A stretch of DNA of 47,483 nt from Mycobacterium sp. E1747. GTDB lineage: Bacteria > Actinomycetota > Actinomycetes > Mycobacteriales > Mycobacteriaceae. A program made the translations under genes and the position numbers. Position 1 is the stretch's first letter; every line of letters begins with the position of its first letter. The stretch is from contig NZ_LZJI01000029.1 in assembly GCF_001667775.1 (NCBI RefSeq), positions 1 to 47,483 on the forward strand, read 5' to 3'. Shown here one piece after another: positions 8,406-15,591 of the stretch. The notes beneath the pieces are model-generated. The model searched no databases, had not been told where the DNA came from, and worked only from the letters and a program-made list of their open reading frames with translations.

Positions 8406-9803
8406 ATGACCAACAACCCTGACGAGGCGTCATCGAAGCGAGCCCGTCGCGCGGAGCCGATCACGCGGCGCACCGCTAAGAACGGCAGTGTCGCTTATAC
8501 GTTCCAGCTCGACATCGGTGTCCGGCCTGACGGGTCTCGCGAACGACAGCGGTTCACCTTCCCGACGCTGGCTCAGGCTCGCCGCGAGTACCGGCGCATC
8601 TCGACTGAGGTCGCCGCCGGCGCATTCGTGAAGCGGAATCCAACGACGGTGGCCGAGTTCCTGATGGGTTGGCTGGATGGCCGACGTGACATCAGGCCCA
8701 ACACCCTTCAGGGATACCGAAATCACCTCAAACCTGTCATCGAGCATCTTGGCGAGATGCCCCTGCAGCAGCTTCGTATCGCAGACGTCGACGCATTGGT
8801 GATTCTGCGGCTCGAAGGGCAGCCAGTCCCCCAACGCGACAGACGGGGTAGGCGTGCAGCGGAGGTGCTCGCATTCCTCCGCGCTCAACCCGATGGCGCG
8901 CAGTACTCGGATATCTATGCCGCTCTTGGTAACTCGGGTATCAAGGCGCTGGATCGGCTTGTAACAGCCGGTGACGTACTGCGGCCAACGCGGGGCCGTT
9001 ACGTGGCGGCCGAGCCCGCAGATCCAAAGCGTCCGAAGGTCCCCGGCGGAGTCACCGCGCGAACAGTTGTGAGCATGCTCGTAGTCCTGTCGGCAGCGCT
9101 CGATGATGCGATGAGACAGGGCTTGGTGACCCGCAACGTCGCACGCATGGTCAAGCGTCCAGCGATCAAGCACTACGAGATGGCCACATGGACACCTCAG
9201 CAAGCGACGCAGTTTCGGGACCACATCCGTAATGATCGACTTGCAGCGTGCTGGCTGCTCACGCTCGCGGGGCTGCGGCGATCAGAGATCCTGGGGCTGC
9301 GGTGCTCCGATGTGGACTTCGACGCGGGCACAGTGTCCGTGGCCCAGGGCCGCGTCGTGGTCCAAGGAGTTGGAACGGTGACAGGTGATCCGAAGTCGAA
9401 GCGATCACGACGCGTTTTGCCCATGCCTCCCGAGATTCTCGCCGCGCTACGCACATTCAAGGTTCAGCAGGCCGCAGAGCGGCTCGCGTTGGGGAACGGT
9501 TACCAAGAGAGCGCACTGGTGGCCGTCAACGAGGACGGATCGCCGATTCGGCCAGAAACTTACTCGGCTGAATTCGCACGCCAGTCGAAAGCTGCTGGTG
9601 TGCCGCCAATTCGGCTACACGATGTGCGCCACACTGCTGCGACGATGCTACTGGATGGTGGAACCACTTCGATCGCGACCGCGAAGTGGTTGGGCCATGA
9701 TCCCGCCATAACGCTGCGGGTATACGGGCATGTCTATGACGACGCGCTGGCAGCAGCCGGCAACGCTCTGATGGGCCGGACTCGTGCGGGCGACCTCGCG
9801 TAG
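8406..9803 (+). CDS. int: Tyrosine integrase with an insertion in the core-binding region
   Basis: A 465-residue tyrosine recombinase that would integrate the element at tRNA-Val. The catalytic residues are visible: Arg291 in LAGLRRSEILGL, His405 and Arg408 in LHDVRHT, His431 in WLGHDP and the nucleophile Tyr440 in RVYGHVY. Residues about 60-135 are the SAM-like core-binding domain. Residues about 139-215 look inserted: a basic stretch, then VLAFLRAQPDGAQYSDIYAA and KALDRLVTAGDVLRPTRGRYV, which reads like a small winged helix. Standard mycobacterial integrases continue directly from the LTPADVDAL region to the ARTV helix. The ATG at 8406 has GGAG six bases upstream. Confidence 0.95.
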   Translation: MTNNPDEASSKRARRAEPITRRTAKNGSVAYTFQLDIGVRPDGSRERQRFTFPTLAQARREYRRISTEVAAGAFVKRNPTTVAEFLMGWLDGRRDIRPNTLQGYRNHLKPVIEHLGEMPLQQLRIADVDALVILRLEGQPVPQRDRRGRRAAEVLAFLRAQPDGAQYSDIYAALGNSGIKALDRLVTAGDVLRPTRGRYVAAEPADPKRPKVPGGVTARTVVSMLVVLSAALDDAMRQGLVTRNVARMVKRPAIKHYEMATWTPQQATQFRDHIRNDRLAACWLLTLAGLRRSEILGLRCSDVDFDAGTVSVAQGRVVVQGVGTVTGDPKSKRSRRVLPMPPEILAALRTFKVQQAAERLALGNGYQESALVAVNEDGSPIRPETYSAEFARQSKAAGVPPIRLHDVRHTAATMLLDGGTTSIATAKWLGHDPAITLRVYGHVYDDALAAAGNALMGRTRAGDLA

Positions 9804-10066
9804 ATCCAAAGGGTGCCGCTCAGTTCGGAAGAGAACGCAGTCGGCATAGCCAGCGGCTCATTCTCTGTTGTGAGGGCCGGTTGGGGGCCGCTGCCGAGCT
9901 GCATGGCGCACCGTGGACGGTTGGCTGCGTACCTACTACGGCGGCGGCTCGGCGTGAAAACCAATACGCAGCGATGTCGGTGGAACGTCGTAAGCTGGCG
10001 CGGCCTGGACTTCGGTCGAGCTCACCGAGTCTCGTCCAAATAAAGCGAGCCATGTATGGAGGCGTT

Positions 10067-13000
10067 GTGGTAGCGGAATGGGCCATCTCCTTGGCGAAGA
10101 CTGTAGGACCATCCGCAGGGAAATTGGCCGCGAAGCCGCTCAAGGGCATATACCTGCCCTGGCTGGTTGCTTTTACCGCCCGAAGACAAGCGAAGAAAAA
10201 ACAACTTGGCGTAATGCCGTACTGGAAGCTGCGCAAATACCTCAGTACTGGTCACGCCCTTGCGGCGTTTAGGACCGGCGATCCAGCGCGATTCGAAGAA
10301 GTCGGGCAAGCGTTACAACTCCTCTCCCAGCGCTCAGATGCCAAGAATAAAGTGGAGGCAGAGGGATCCCTTGCAGCGATCTTGCTGGAGGCGTACACCG
10401 CATCACTCGACCCAAACATAAACGTCGCCATGTACAGCGCCATCACGGTCGAAAAGATCGGATCAAAACTCGATGAACGGGATTCCACACGCCACATTGC
10501 AGACACGGCGTTCGAGCGGAACCTCGACCTCATCCCGCCTCATCGGGTACAGGAGGCCCGCGAGCTCAGAGGCGGCTGGCCTGCTGTAACACAATTCGTC
10601 CATGAATTTGTACATTCGAGCGACCGAAGGTCGGCGCTAATTTCTTGGCATCACAATCCTCCGACTTGGTTTCAATCGCTCCCTTCCCAGGCCATCGTAT
10701 GGTTTGCAAGTCTGGCGATTGACTATGGCCTTCGCGAGATAGCGTCCGCAGCATTTGAGGCGGCAATCGATGCCGGTGCGACACCGGAGGCGCGATTGCG
10801 GACTCGTCAAATCCTGTCAACTACCGAAGACATCGCGGAATTAGGGCCGTTACTCGCAGCGTATGCAGACGACGACCCGATCGCATCCGCGATATGTAGG
10901 GCCACCGCCGAAAGCTACTCCGCGGCGGCAACAGAACTTCGGAACTGGGAGCCTGAGTCCCAGTCCGACAACGCCCGAAAAATCGTGCTGCTGTCCCAGC
11001 TAGTCTCAGCCGACGACATAACCGAGGCGATTGCCCTTTGCCAGCATGGTGCGACTCAATACCGGAGCGCCACCTGCTACGCCCTTCTCGCAAGATTCCT
11101 TGTAATCCGTGGCGGAGCGAGAACGACCCCGTTAGATTTTGCGGATCTTGAACGAGCTCTCGAAGCGGCCCTCACCGCACGTGACGCAATTCGGGCATGG
11201 GACGGCCCGAGTGAAGAGGCGGTAGGAATCGCCATCGTTGCTGCTCGACTCCTCGGTCGAACGCAGCAAGCCTGGCGCCTAGCGTCTCGACCACCGGAGG
11301 GGACGGCTACATCGCGCGAAGCTGCGAGTATCGAAGTTCGTCGAGAGGCGGCGACGATGGCGGCGCAAGTAAAGACACCCCAAGTCGCTCGCGAACTGGC
11401 GGTCGGAACGGGACCAAGGACAGAACACGAAGTTGAGGCGCTCATCGCCCTTTTCGGCCGGGACGACGATACCGCGCTCGCTCAGTTCCGTGCGGCGATT
11501 GAGCACGTAGTCGAACCACGTGAAATTGAACAGCTGAGCCTGCAAATTGCTCTGCTCGGCGCCCGCTCACCGAAGATCGAACAACTGCCGGCGGAGAAGC
11601 AGGAGGAGCTCAATCTTATTGCTGACGCCCGCAACGGCAGTGACGAAGCGATCTCCATTCTTCGCACGCGTGCCAGGTCTAGCCGCTTACTAGCGCGGGT
11701 GCTGATCAGCCTTGCGATTGATACCGAGAATGCCCGAGGGGTGGCGGAACAAGCCGAGCAGTCGGGCCGGAGGTGGTCAGACCCTGACTTTTTACTCATG
11801 GCGGCTGAGGTGTATATCGATCTCCAGGAGTTCGACTCGGCCGTGCAATGCGCTCAGGAAGCACTGCGTCTCGGCGGCCCGGCCTGGGAAGGGGCGCTGC
11901 GCGCTCACAACGTAAAGGTACAGGCATTTACCGTACGTGGCATGTGGGCGCCAGCAGTCAACGTCGCGATGGACGTCCTTTCCAGCGATCCCGAAAACCG
12001 CAGTGCTGCATGGGCTTTGACCCTGTGTCAGTATCATCTAGGGCGGTTTGAGCAAGCTTGGAAGTCATACACCGAAGTAGGTAACCGGCCCGCACCTCGC
12101 GATGAGCAGGAAGCACTAATTCGGTTAGACCTGTGGCGTCGGTTCGAGCGCAACGCATCCAACATCGACACGCTTAGCTCCATCCTTGAACAGTTTAGTA
12201 ATAGCCGAGCAGTCAAAGCGTCGGTGGTTAGTTCACTTTTTGGCATTCCGCTTGACGACGACGACTCCGAAACGGCTGAACGCATCCGTCGGATGATCGC
12301 GCCTCTACTTGAAGAACTACCAGATGTCTTCGTCCAGCAGGAGATTGATCCAGACAACCCCCTGCAATCGTTTCGTGACCTCCTCCGCGATGAGCCAGAT
12401 ACATCCGAGCAAGACGCAAGGCTCGAAGAAGGCCGATTCCCAGTCGGCATGTCAGCGACACTGCACCGGCGAACCTTGACCGAAGTTCTGGCCATCCGAT
12501 CCCGTGCACCTCTCTTCGCGGGTGACGCCGAAACCTTCGAGACAGAAGTCTCCACGGCCTCAGCGGCTATGGGATCGCAGGTACTCGTCGACCTGACGGC
12601 TCTGTATGCAATCTCAGTGGTGAACGAGCCGTTGTCGGACCTGCTCCTTGGATGCTTTCTCGAGCCTACGGCCGCTCGCGCGCAACTCATCGACTCCATT
12701 CAAGGCTGCGATCGATTGGCCACGCTCTCAACGTTGCAGATTGGACTGGCTTCGGATGGCTCTGCCGTCCCAATTTCCATTTCGACCGAGGAGGCGGAAG
12801 CTCGATATCAACGAGCTCAACGTATCCGAGCGCAGTTCGAAAAGCTCACGACGAACGACACGCTCGACATTGCGAACTTCCCTGAGATTAGTTCAGCTGG
12901 CGCCAGCGCCGCCTTCGCGTGGATCTCCGCGCTTGATGCCGCGATAGAAGGCGGCCACCCGCTCTGGTGCGACGACCGCATGACCAGAAGGTTAGCTGCA

Positions 13001-13624
13001 GAGAAGGGAGTAAATTCATTCGGCACAGAGGCGCTAATCGAGGCACTCAGGCGAGGCGGCACGCTCGCTGACGATGTGGCGGTTGCGCACCAAGCTGAGC
13101 TCGTCGCGCATTATTTTGTCGGCCTGAGCTTCAGAAGCGATGTCCTAACCCACGCTGCAAATATCGACGGATGGAACCCCCGTGGATGCGCCGCCTTCAT
13201 TGCTCACAGTGCTCCGATTCCTGACGCGGATCCGCTGATCGCGTTCGTGATCGACGCAGTCAGACGCAACATCGGCGACCCAGACTCGATGCGCGGTTGG
13301 ATTGCGGCTGCTGCTTCTTGGCTCGTCGGCATTGCCCCGTCGGCTGCAGCCGCGCAGGCGAATCTCGAAATCCTGCTATCGATACTGCTGCAGCAGCCTT
13401 GGCTGGAATCAAGCAAGCTTCCCTTCGTTCTCCAAGGAATACGGGATGGGATCGGCACCAAAGATGTGCCTGACCCACTGAAGGACGTGATGGAGAAGCA
13501 CTACCGCCTGTTGGCTCAGCAATCCAGCTGGGCCCAGGCGGCACAGTGGATCCGAGAATTATTCGCGTTGGCCAGCACGGAGGATCGCATCATCGCGGCC
13601 GGTGTCGTTCTCGGCGTCCGTTGA
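10067..13624 (+). CDS. Large TPR-repeat protein with C-terminal PIN-nuclease-like domain
   Basis: A protein of 1185 residues, the main cargo gene between int and attR. I chose the GTG at 10067 because GGAGG lies four bases upstream; in-frame starts exist at 10052 and 9974. The N-terminal part is alpha-helical and unfamiliar. A long helical solenoid follows, with TPR-like units at about 570-665 (AAEVYIDLQEFDSAVQCAQE, TLCQYHLGRFEQAWKSY). Residues about 835-990 resemble a PIN domain: strand VLVDLTALYAI with Asp842, and the family end motif LWCDDRMTRRLAAEKGVNSFGT with Asp969-Asp970. A further helical tail runs to the end. PIN domains are metal-dependent RNases. Its place in a mobile element and its sensor-plus-nuclease layout suggest a defence or abortive-infection role, which is inference. 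Codon use is much less GC-biased than in the flanks. Confidence 0.8.
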   Translation: MVAEWAISLAKTVGPSAGKLAAKPLKGIYLPWLVAFTARRQAKKKQLGVMPYWKLRKYLSTGHALAAFRTGDPARFEEVGQALQLLSQRSDAKNKVEAEGSLAAILLEAYTASLDPNINVAMYSAITVEKIGSKLDERDSTRHIADTAFERNLDLIPPHRVQEARELRGGWPAVTQFVHEFVHSSDRRSALISWHHNPPTWFQSLPSQAIVWFASLAIDYGLREIASAAFEAAIDAGATPEARLRTRQILSTTEDIAELGPLLAAYADDDPIASAICRATAESYSAAATELRNWEPESQSDNARKIVLLSQLVSADDITEAIALCQHGATQYRSATCYALLARFLVIRGGARTTPLDFADLERALEAALTARDAIRAWDGPSEEAVGIAIVAARLLGRTQQAWRLASRPPEGTATSREAASIEVRREAATMAAQVKTPQVARELAVGTGPRTEHEVEALIALFGRDDDTALAQFRAAIEHVVEPREIEQLSLQIALLGARSPKIEQLPAEKQEELNLIADARNGSDEAISILRTRARSSRLLARVLISLAIDTENARGVAEQAEQSGRRWSDPDFLLMAAEVYIDLQEFDSAVQCAQEALRLGGPAWEGALRAHNVKVQAFTVRGMWAPAVNVAMDVLSSDPENRSAAWALTLCQYHLGRFEQAWKSYTEVGNRPAPRDEQEALIRLDLWRRFERNASNIDTLSSILEQFSNSRAVKASVVSSLFGIPLDDDDSETAERIRRMIAPLLEELPDVFVQQEIDPDNPLQSFRDLLRDEPDTSEQDARLEEGRFPVGMSATLHRRTLTEVLAIRSRAPLFAGDAETFETEVSTASAAMGSQVLVDLTALYAISVVNEPLSDLLLGCFLEPTAARAQLIDSIQGCDRLATLSTLQIGLASDGSAVPISISTEEAEARYQRAQRIRAQFEKLTTNDTLDIANFPEISSAGASAAFAWISALDAAIEGGHPLWCDDRMTRRLAAEKGVNSFGTEALIEALRRGGTLADDVAVAHQAELVAHYFVGLSFRSDVLTHAANIDGWNPRGCAAFIAHSAPIPDADPLIAFVIDAVRRNIGDPDSMRGWIAAAASWLVGIAPSAAAAQANLEILLSILLQQPWLESSKLPFVLQGIRDGIGTKDVPDPLKDVMEKHYRLLAQQSSWAQAAQWIRELFALASTEDRIIAAGVVLGVR

Positions 13625-13660
13625 CTCGTGCGATCTGGATGAGTCAACGCTTCAAGAACG

Positions 13661-13688
13661 TTGGCACACTCTCGGCACAACGGGGGGT
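13661..13688 (+). repeat. 28-bp terminal direct repeat, right copy
   Basis: Identical to 2487-2514 and in the same orientation, ending 53 bp before the right 43-bp repeat. It carries the same pair of GGCACA hexamers. See the left copy for the interpretation as a recombinase arm site. Confidence 0.9.
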
Positions 13689-13739
13689 TCGGGACTCTGA
13701 CGAAAAGCCGGGGCGAAAGCCCTTGAACTGCAATTTTCT

Positions 13740-13814
13740 TGGTGGGCGCGGACGGTATCGAACCGCCGACCGCTGGTGTGTAAAACCAGAGCTCTACCAC
13801 TGAGCTACGCGCCC
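13740..13814 (-). tRNA. tRNA-Val (UAC), intact, containing attR
   Basis: A full cloverleaf on the minus strand: acceptor GGGCGCG/CGCGCCC, D arm with AGTGGTA, anticodon stem CTGGT/ACCAG enclosing loop TTTACAC (anticodon TAC), and T arm with TTCGATA. The 3' end reads ACCA, so CCA is encoded. The 3' half (13742-13784) is the right copy of the integration repeat, so integration rebuilt the gene with element-derived sequence downstream. The encoded CCA comes from the element side. Confidence 0.95.
13742..13784 (-). repeat. attR: 43-bp repeat inside tRNA-Val
   Basis: Right copy of the 43-bp direct repeat, running from the anticodon loop to the tRNA 3' end. It keeps the tRNA gene whole after integration. 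The crossover point for such integrases is usually in the anticodon loop, which lies at 13778-13784. Confidence 0.95.
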
Positions 13815-13860
13815 GTGCCCGAGGCAGGCTACACGCACAACGCCCGAGTACCCAAAACTC

Positions 13861-14322
13861 TCAGCCCCGCAAAGCGCCCAGCGCGTCGGTCCACAGCCGC
13901 TGGTTGCGGGATTCGCCAGGTTGTTTCATCTCCGCGAAGCGGATGATGCCGGACCGGTCGATGACGAACGTGCCGCGATTGGGGTAGCCGGCCTCGTCGT
14001 TGAACACCCCGTAGGCCTGGCTGACCTCGCCGTGCGGCCAGAAGTCCGACAACACCGGGAAGGTGAACCCGCTTTCCAGCGACCAAATGCGGTGCGTGGG
14101 CGGCGGTCCCACCGAGATGGCCAGCGTCGCGCTGTCGTCGTTCTCATAGTCGGGCAGGTGATCGCGCAGTTGGTCCAGCTCGCCCTGGCAGATGCCGGTG
14201 AAGGCCAGCGGGAAGAACACCAGCAGCACATTCTTGGCGCCGCGGTAGGAGCTCAGGGTGACACGCTGTTGGTTCTGGTCGCGCAGTGTGAAGTCCGGGG
14301 CGGTGGCGCCGACGGGCAGCAT
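13861..14322 (-). CDS. ahpE: One-cysteine peroxiredoxin AhpE
   Basis: A 153-residue AhpE-type peroxiredoxin that reduces hydrogen peroxide, organic peroxides and peroxynitrite in the cytoplasm; mycothiol/mycoredoxin-1 recycles the M. tuberculosis enzyme. The peroxidatic Cys45 lies in FFPLAFTGICQGEL with the conserved Thr and Pro of the active site, and no resolving Cys is visible. Length matches the M. tuberculosis protein (Rv2238c). The ATG at 14322 overlaps the stop of the upstream DUF3052 gene (TGATG), so both are probably co-transcribed; a TTG codon just before it is less likely. Confidence 0.97.
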   Translation of the reverse strand: MLPVGATAPDFTLRDQNQQRVTLSSYRGAKNVLLVFFPLAFTGICQGELDQLRDHLPDYENDDSATLAISVGPPPTHRIWSLESGFTFPVLSDFWPHGEVSQAYGVFNDEAGYPNRGTFVIDRSGIIRFAEMKQPGESRNQRLWTDALGALRG

Positions 14323-14744
14323 CAACGCTTCCCGGTTCGGGACTTCGGCTGCACCAGTCGGCTGGCGCTCCAGTCACCCAGGTTGACCGACGACGTCGGC
14401 ATCAGGCCGGCGGTCGGGGCCGCCTCAGCGATTTCGGCCGGCAGGACGTGGCCGGGCTTGCCGGTCTTGGGCGTCAGCACCCAGATCACGCCGTCCTCGG
14501 CCAGCGGCCCGATCGCGTCCATCAGGGTGTCCACCAGGTCGCCATCGCCGTCACGCCACCACAGCATCACGACGTCGACCACCTCGTCGGTGTCCTCGTC
14601 GAGCAGCTCAGCGCCACACGCTTCCTCGACGTCGGCCCGGATCTCGTCGTCGGTGTCCTCGTCCCAGCCCCATTCCTGGACAACTTGGTCTCGTTGGATG
14701 CCCAGTTTGCGAGCGTAGCTCGGGGCGTGATCCGCCGCGACCAC
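14322..14744 (-). CDS. DUF3052 family protein
   Basis: A 140-residue actinobacterial protein of the DUF3052 family, equivalent to Rv2239c. It is acidic, with KLGIQRDQVVQEWGWDEDTD near the N terminus, ELLDEDTDEVVDVVMLWW in the middle and GVIWVLTPKTGKPGHVLPAEI near residue 90-110. The family has no established reaction; fold predictions for such proteins are methyltransferase- or ferredoxin-like but I cannot decide. It overlaps ahpE by one base of the stop codon and is probably its operon partner. Confidence 0.9.
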   Translation of the reverse strand: MVAADHAPSYARKLGIQRDQVVQEWGWDEDTDDEIRADVEEACGAELLDEDTDEVVDVVMLWWRDGDGDLVDTLMDAIGPLAEDGVIWVLTPKTGKPGHVLPAEIAEAAPTAGLMPTSSVNLGDWSASRLVQPKSRTGKR

Positions 14745-14825
14745 CGTGGAGCCTCCTTATGCCGTTCCGCGCCGTGCGATGGGGATTATCGTCGCACAGC
14801 CGCAACCGCGTCGACACCCGCGCCT

Positions 14826-15407
14826 TTAGAAGGATGCCAGGCACAGTTTCAGCGCCTTCGTCTTGGCGTCGTTGAGCTGGTCCACGCGCCGATTGAACTC
14901 CCCCGTCGCGGCGTGGGTGCCGATCGCGTTGGCCACCCCGCGGGCCGCGTCGATATAGGTGTTGAACGCGTCCTTCAGCTGCTGGGACAGCGCATCGCTG
15001 AAGCTGTTGCCCACTGTGTCGGCGCTGTTGTTCAGCGCGTCGATGGCCGGGCCCTCCGTGGGGCCGGTGTTGCGACCCGCGTTGAACGCGCCGACAAAGA
15101 TGTTGACCTTGTCGATCGCGTCCTTACTGGTGGTCGCCAGGTTGTCGCACGAGGTGCGCACCGCGCGCGTGGTCAGCGACTGCTGACGTTGGGACTCGCG
15201 GACGCGCGACGTCGCCGACGACGCGGACGCCGACGCGGAGACCGACTGCCGATACGCCGGCGCGACCTGGGTGTCGGGGGTGGCGGTGCCGTTGGTGACG
15301 GTGGTACACCCCACGATCCCCATCAGCGTCGTCGCGATACATCCGAGCGCCAAAGCGCCTCGCCTGGGGGAGCCCCCCGCAAGGACGGCACGCCATCCAC
15401 TGAGCAC
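14826..15407 (-). CDS. Secreted lipoprotein (Rv2240c-like)
   Basis: A 193-residue exported protein with a signal sequence ending in a lipobox (LMGIVGC, Cys about residue 34), so it is probably lipid-anchored outside the membrane. A Ser/Ala-rich spacer ([12 protein letters not shown]) follows, then a helical domain of about 110 residues with two cysteines (TSCDNLATT and LKLCLASF) that could form a disulphide. It is positioned as Rv2240c of M. tuberculosis. The function is unknown. It is divergent from aceE across a 184-base gap that must carry both promoters. The GTG start at 15407 is the only one giving a full signal peptide. Confidence 0.87.
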   Translation of the reverse strand: MLSGWRAVLAGGSPRRGALALGCIATTLMGIVGCTTVTNGTATPDTQVAPAYRQSVSASASASSATSRVRESQRQQSLTTRAVRTSCDNLATTSKDAIDKVNIFVGAFNAGRNTGPTEGPAIDALNNSADTVGNSFSDALSQQLKDAFNTYIDAARGVANAIGTHAATGEFNRRVDQLNDAKTKALKLCLASF

Positions 15408-15591
15408 AGCTGCTGACGTTACCGGGTGACCTCTTCGATCGTTCCGCCACGCACGGGTTCGTGTCCGCCGAGTGAACCCGCGTCAGCTACCCGATGTCGG
15501 CTAGCCGCGCGAATCGCCGGTGCGGCACGATAGAGGGAGACGGTGCACGGCACCCCGAGGGCACAAGCCCCGCCAACTACAGGAGAGTGCG

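Larger units (their letters stand above)
2328..13784. mobile_element. Integrative mobilizable element in a tRNA-Val gene
   Basis: An 11.4-kb element bounded by 43-bp perfect direct repeats (2328-2370 and 13742-13784) that correspond to the 3' half of tRNA-Val(UAC). It encodes its own tyrosine integrase and excisionase, a MobF relaxase, a toxin-antitoxin pair and a large TPR-PIN cargo gene. No mating-pair or coupling protein is seen, so I class it as mobilizable rather than self-conjugative. Several of its genes are visibly richer in A/T and in codons such as ATA, TTA and CTA than the flanking core genes. The intact tRNA is at the right end. Confidence 0.93.

Noticed and set aside
9881..10066. 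Longer N terminus for the TPR-PIN protein (TTG at 9881)
   Set aside because: The extra residues look non-coding, and the GTG at 10067 has a good ribosome site.
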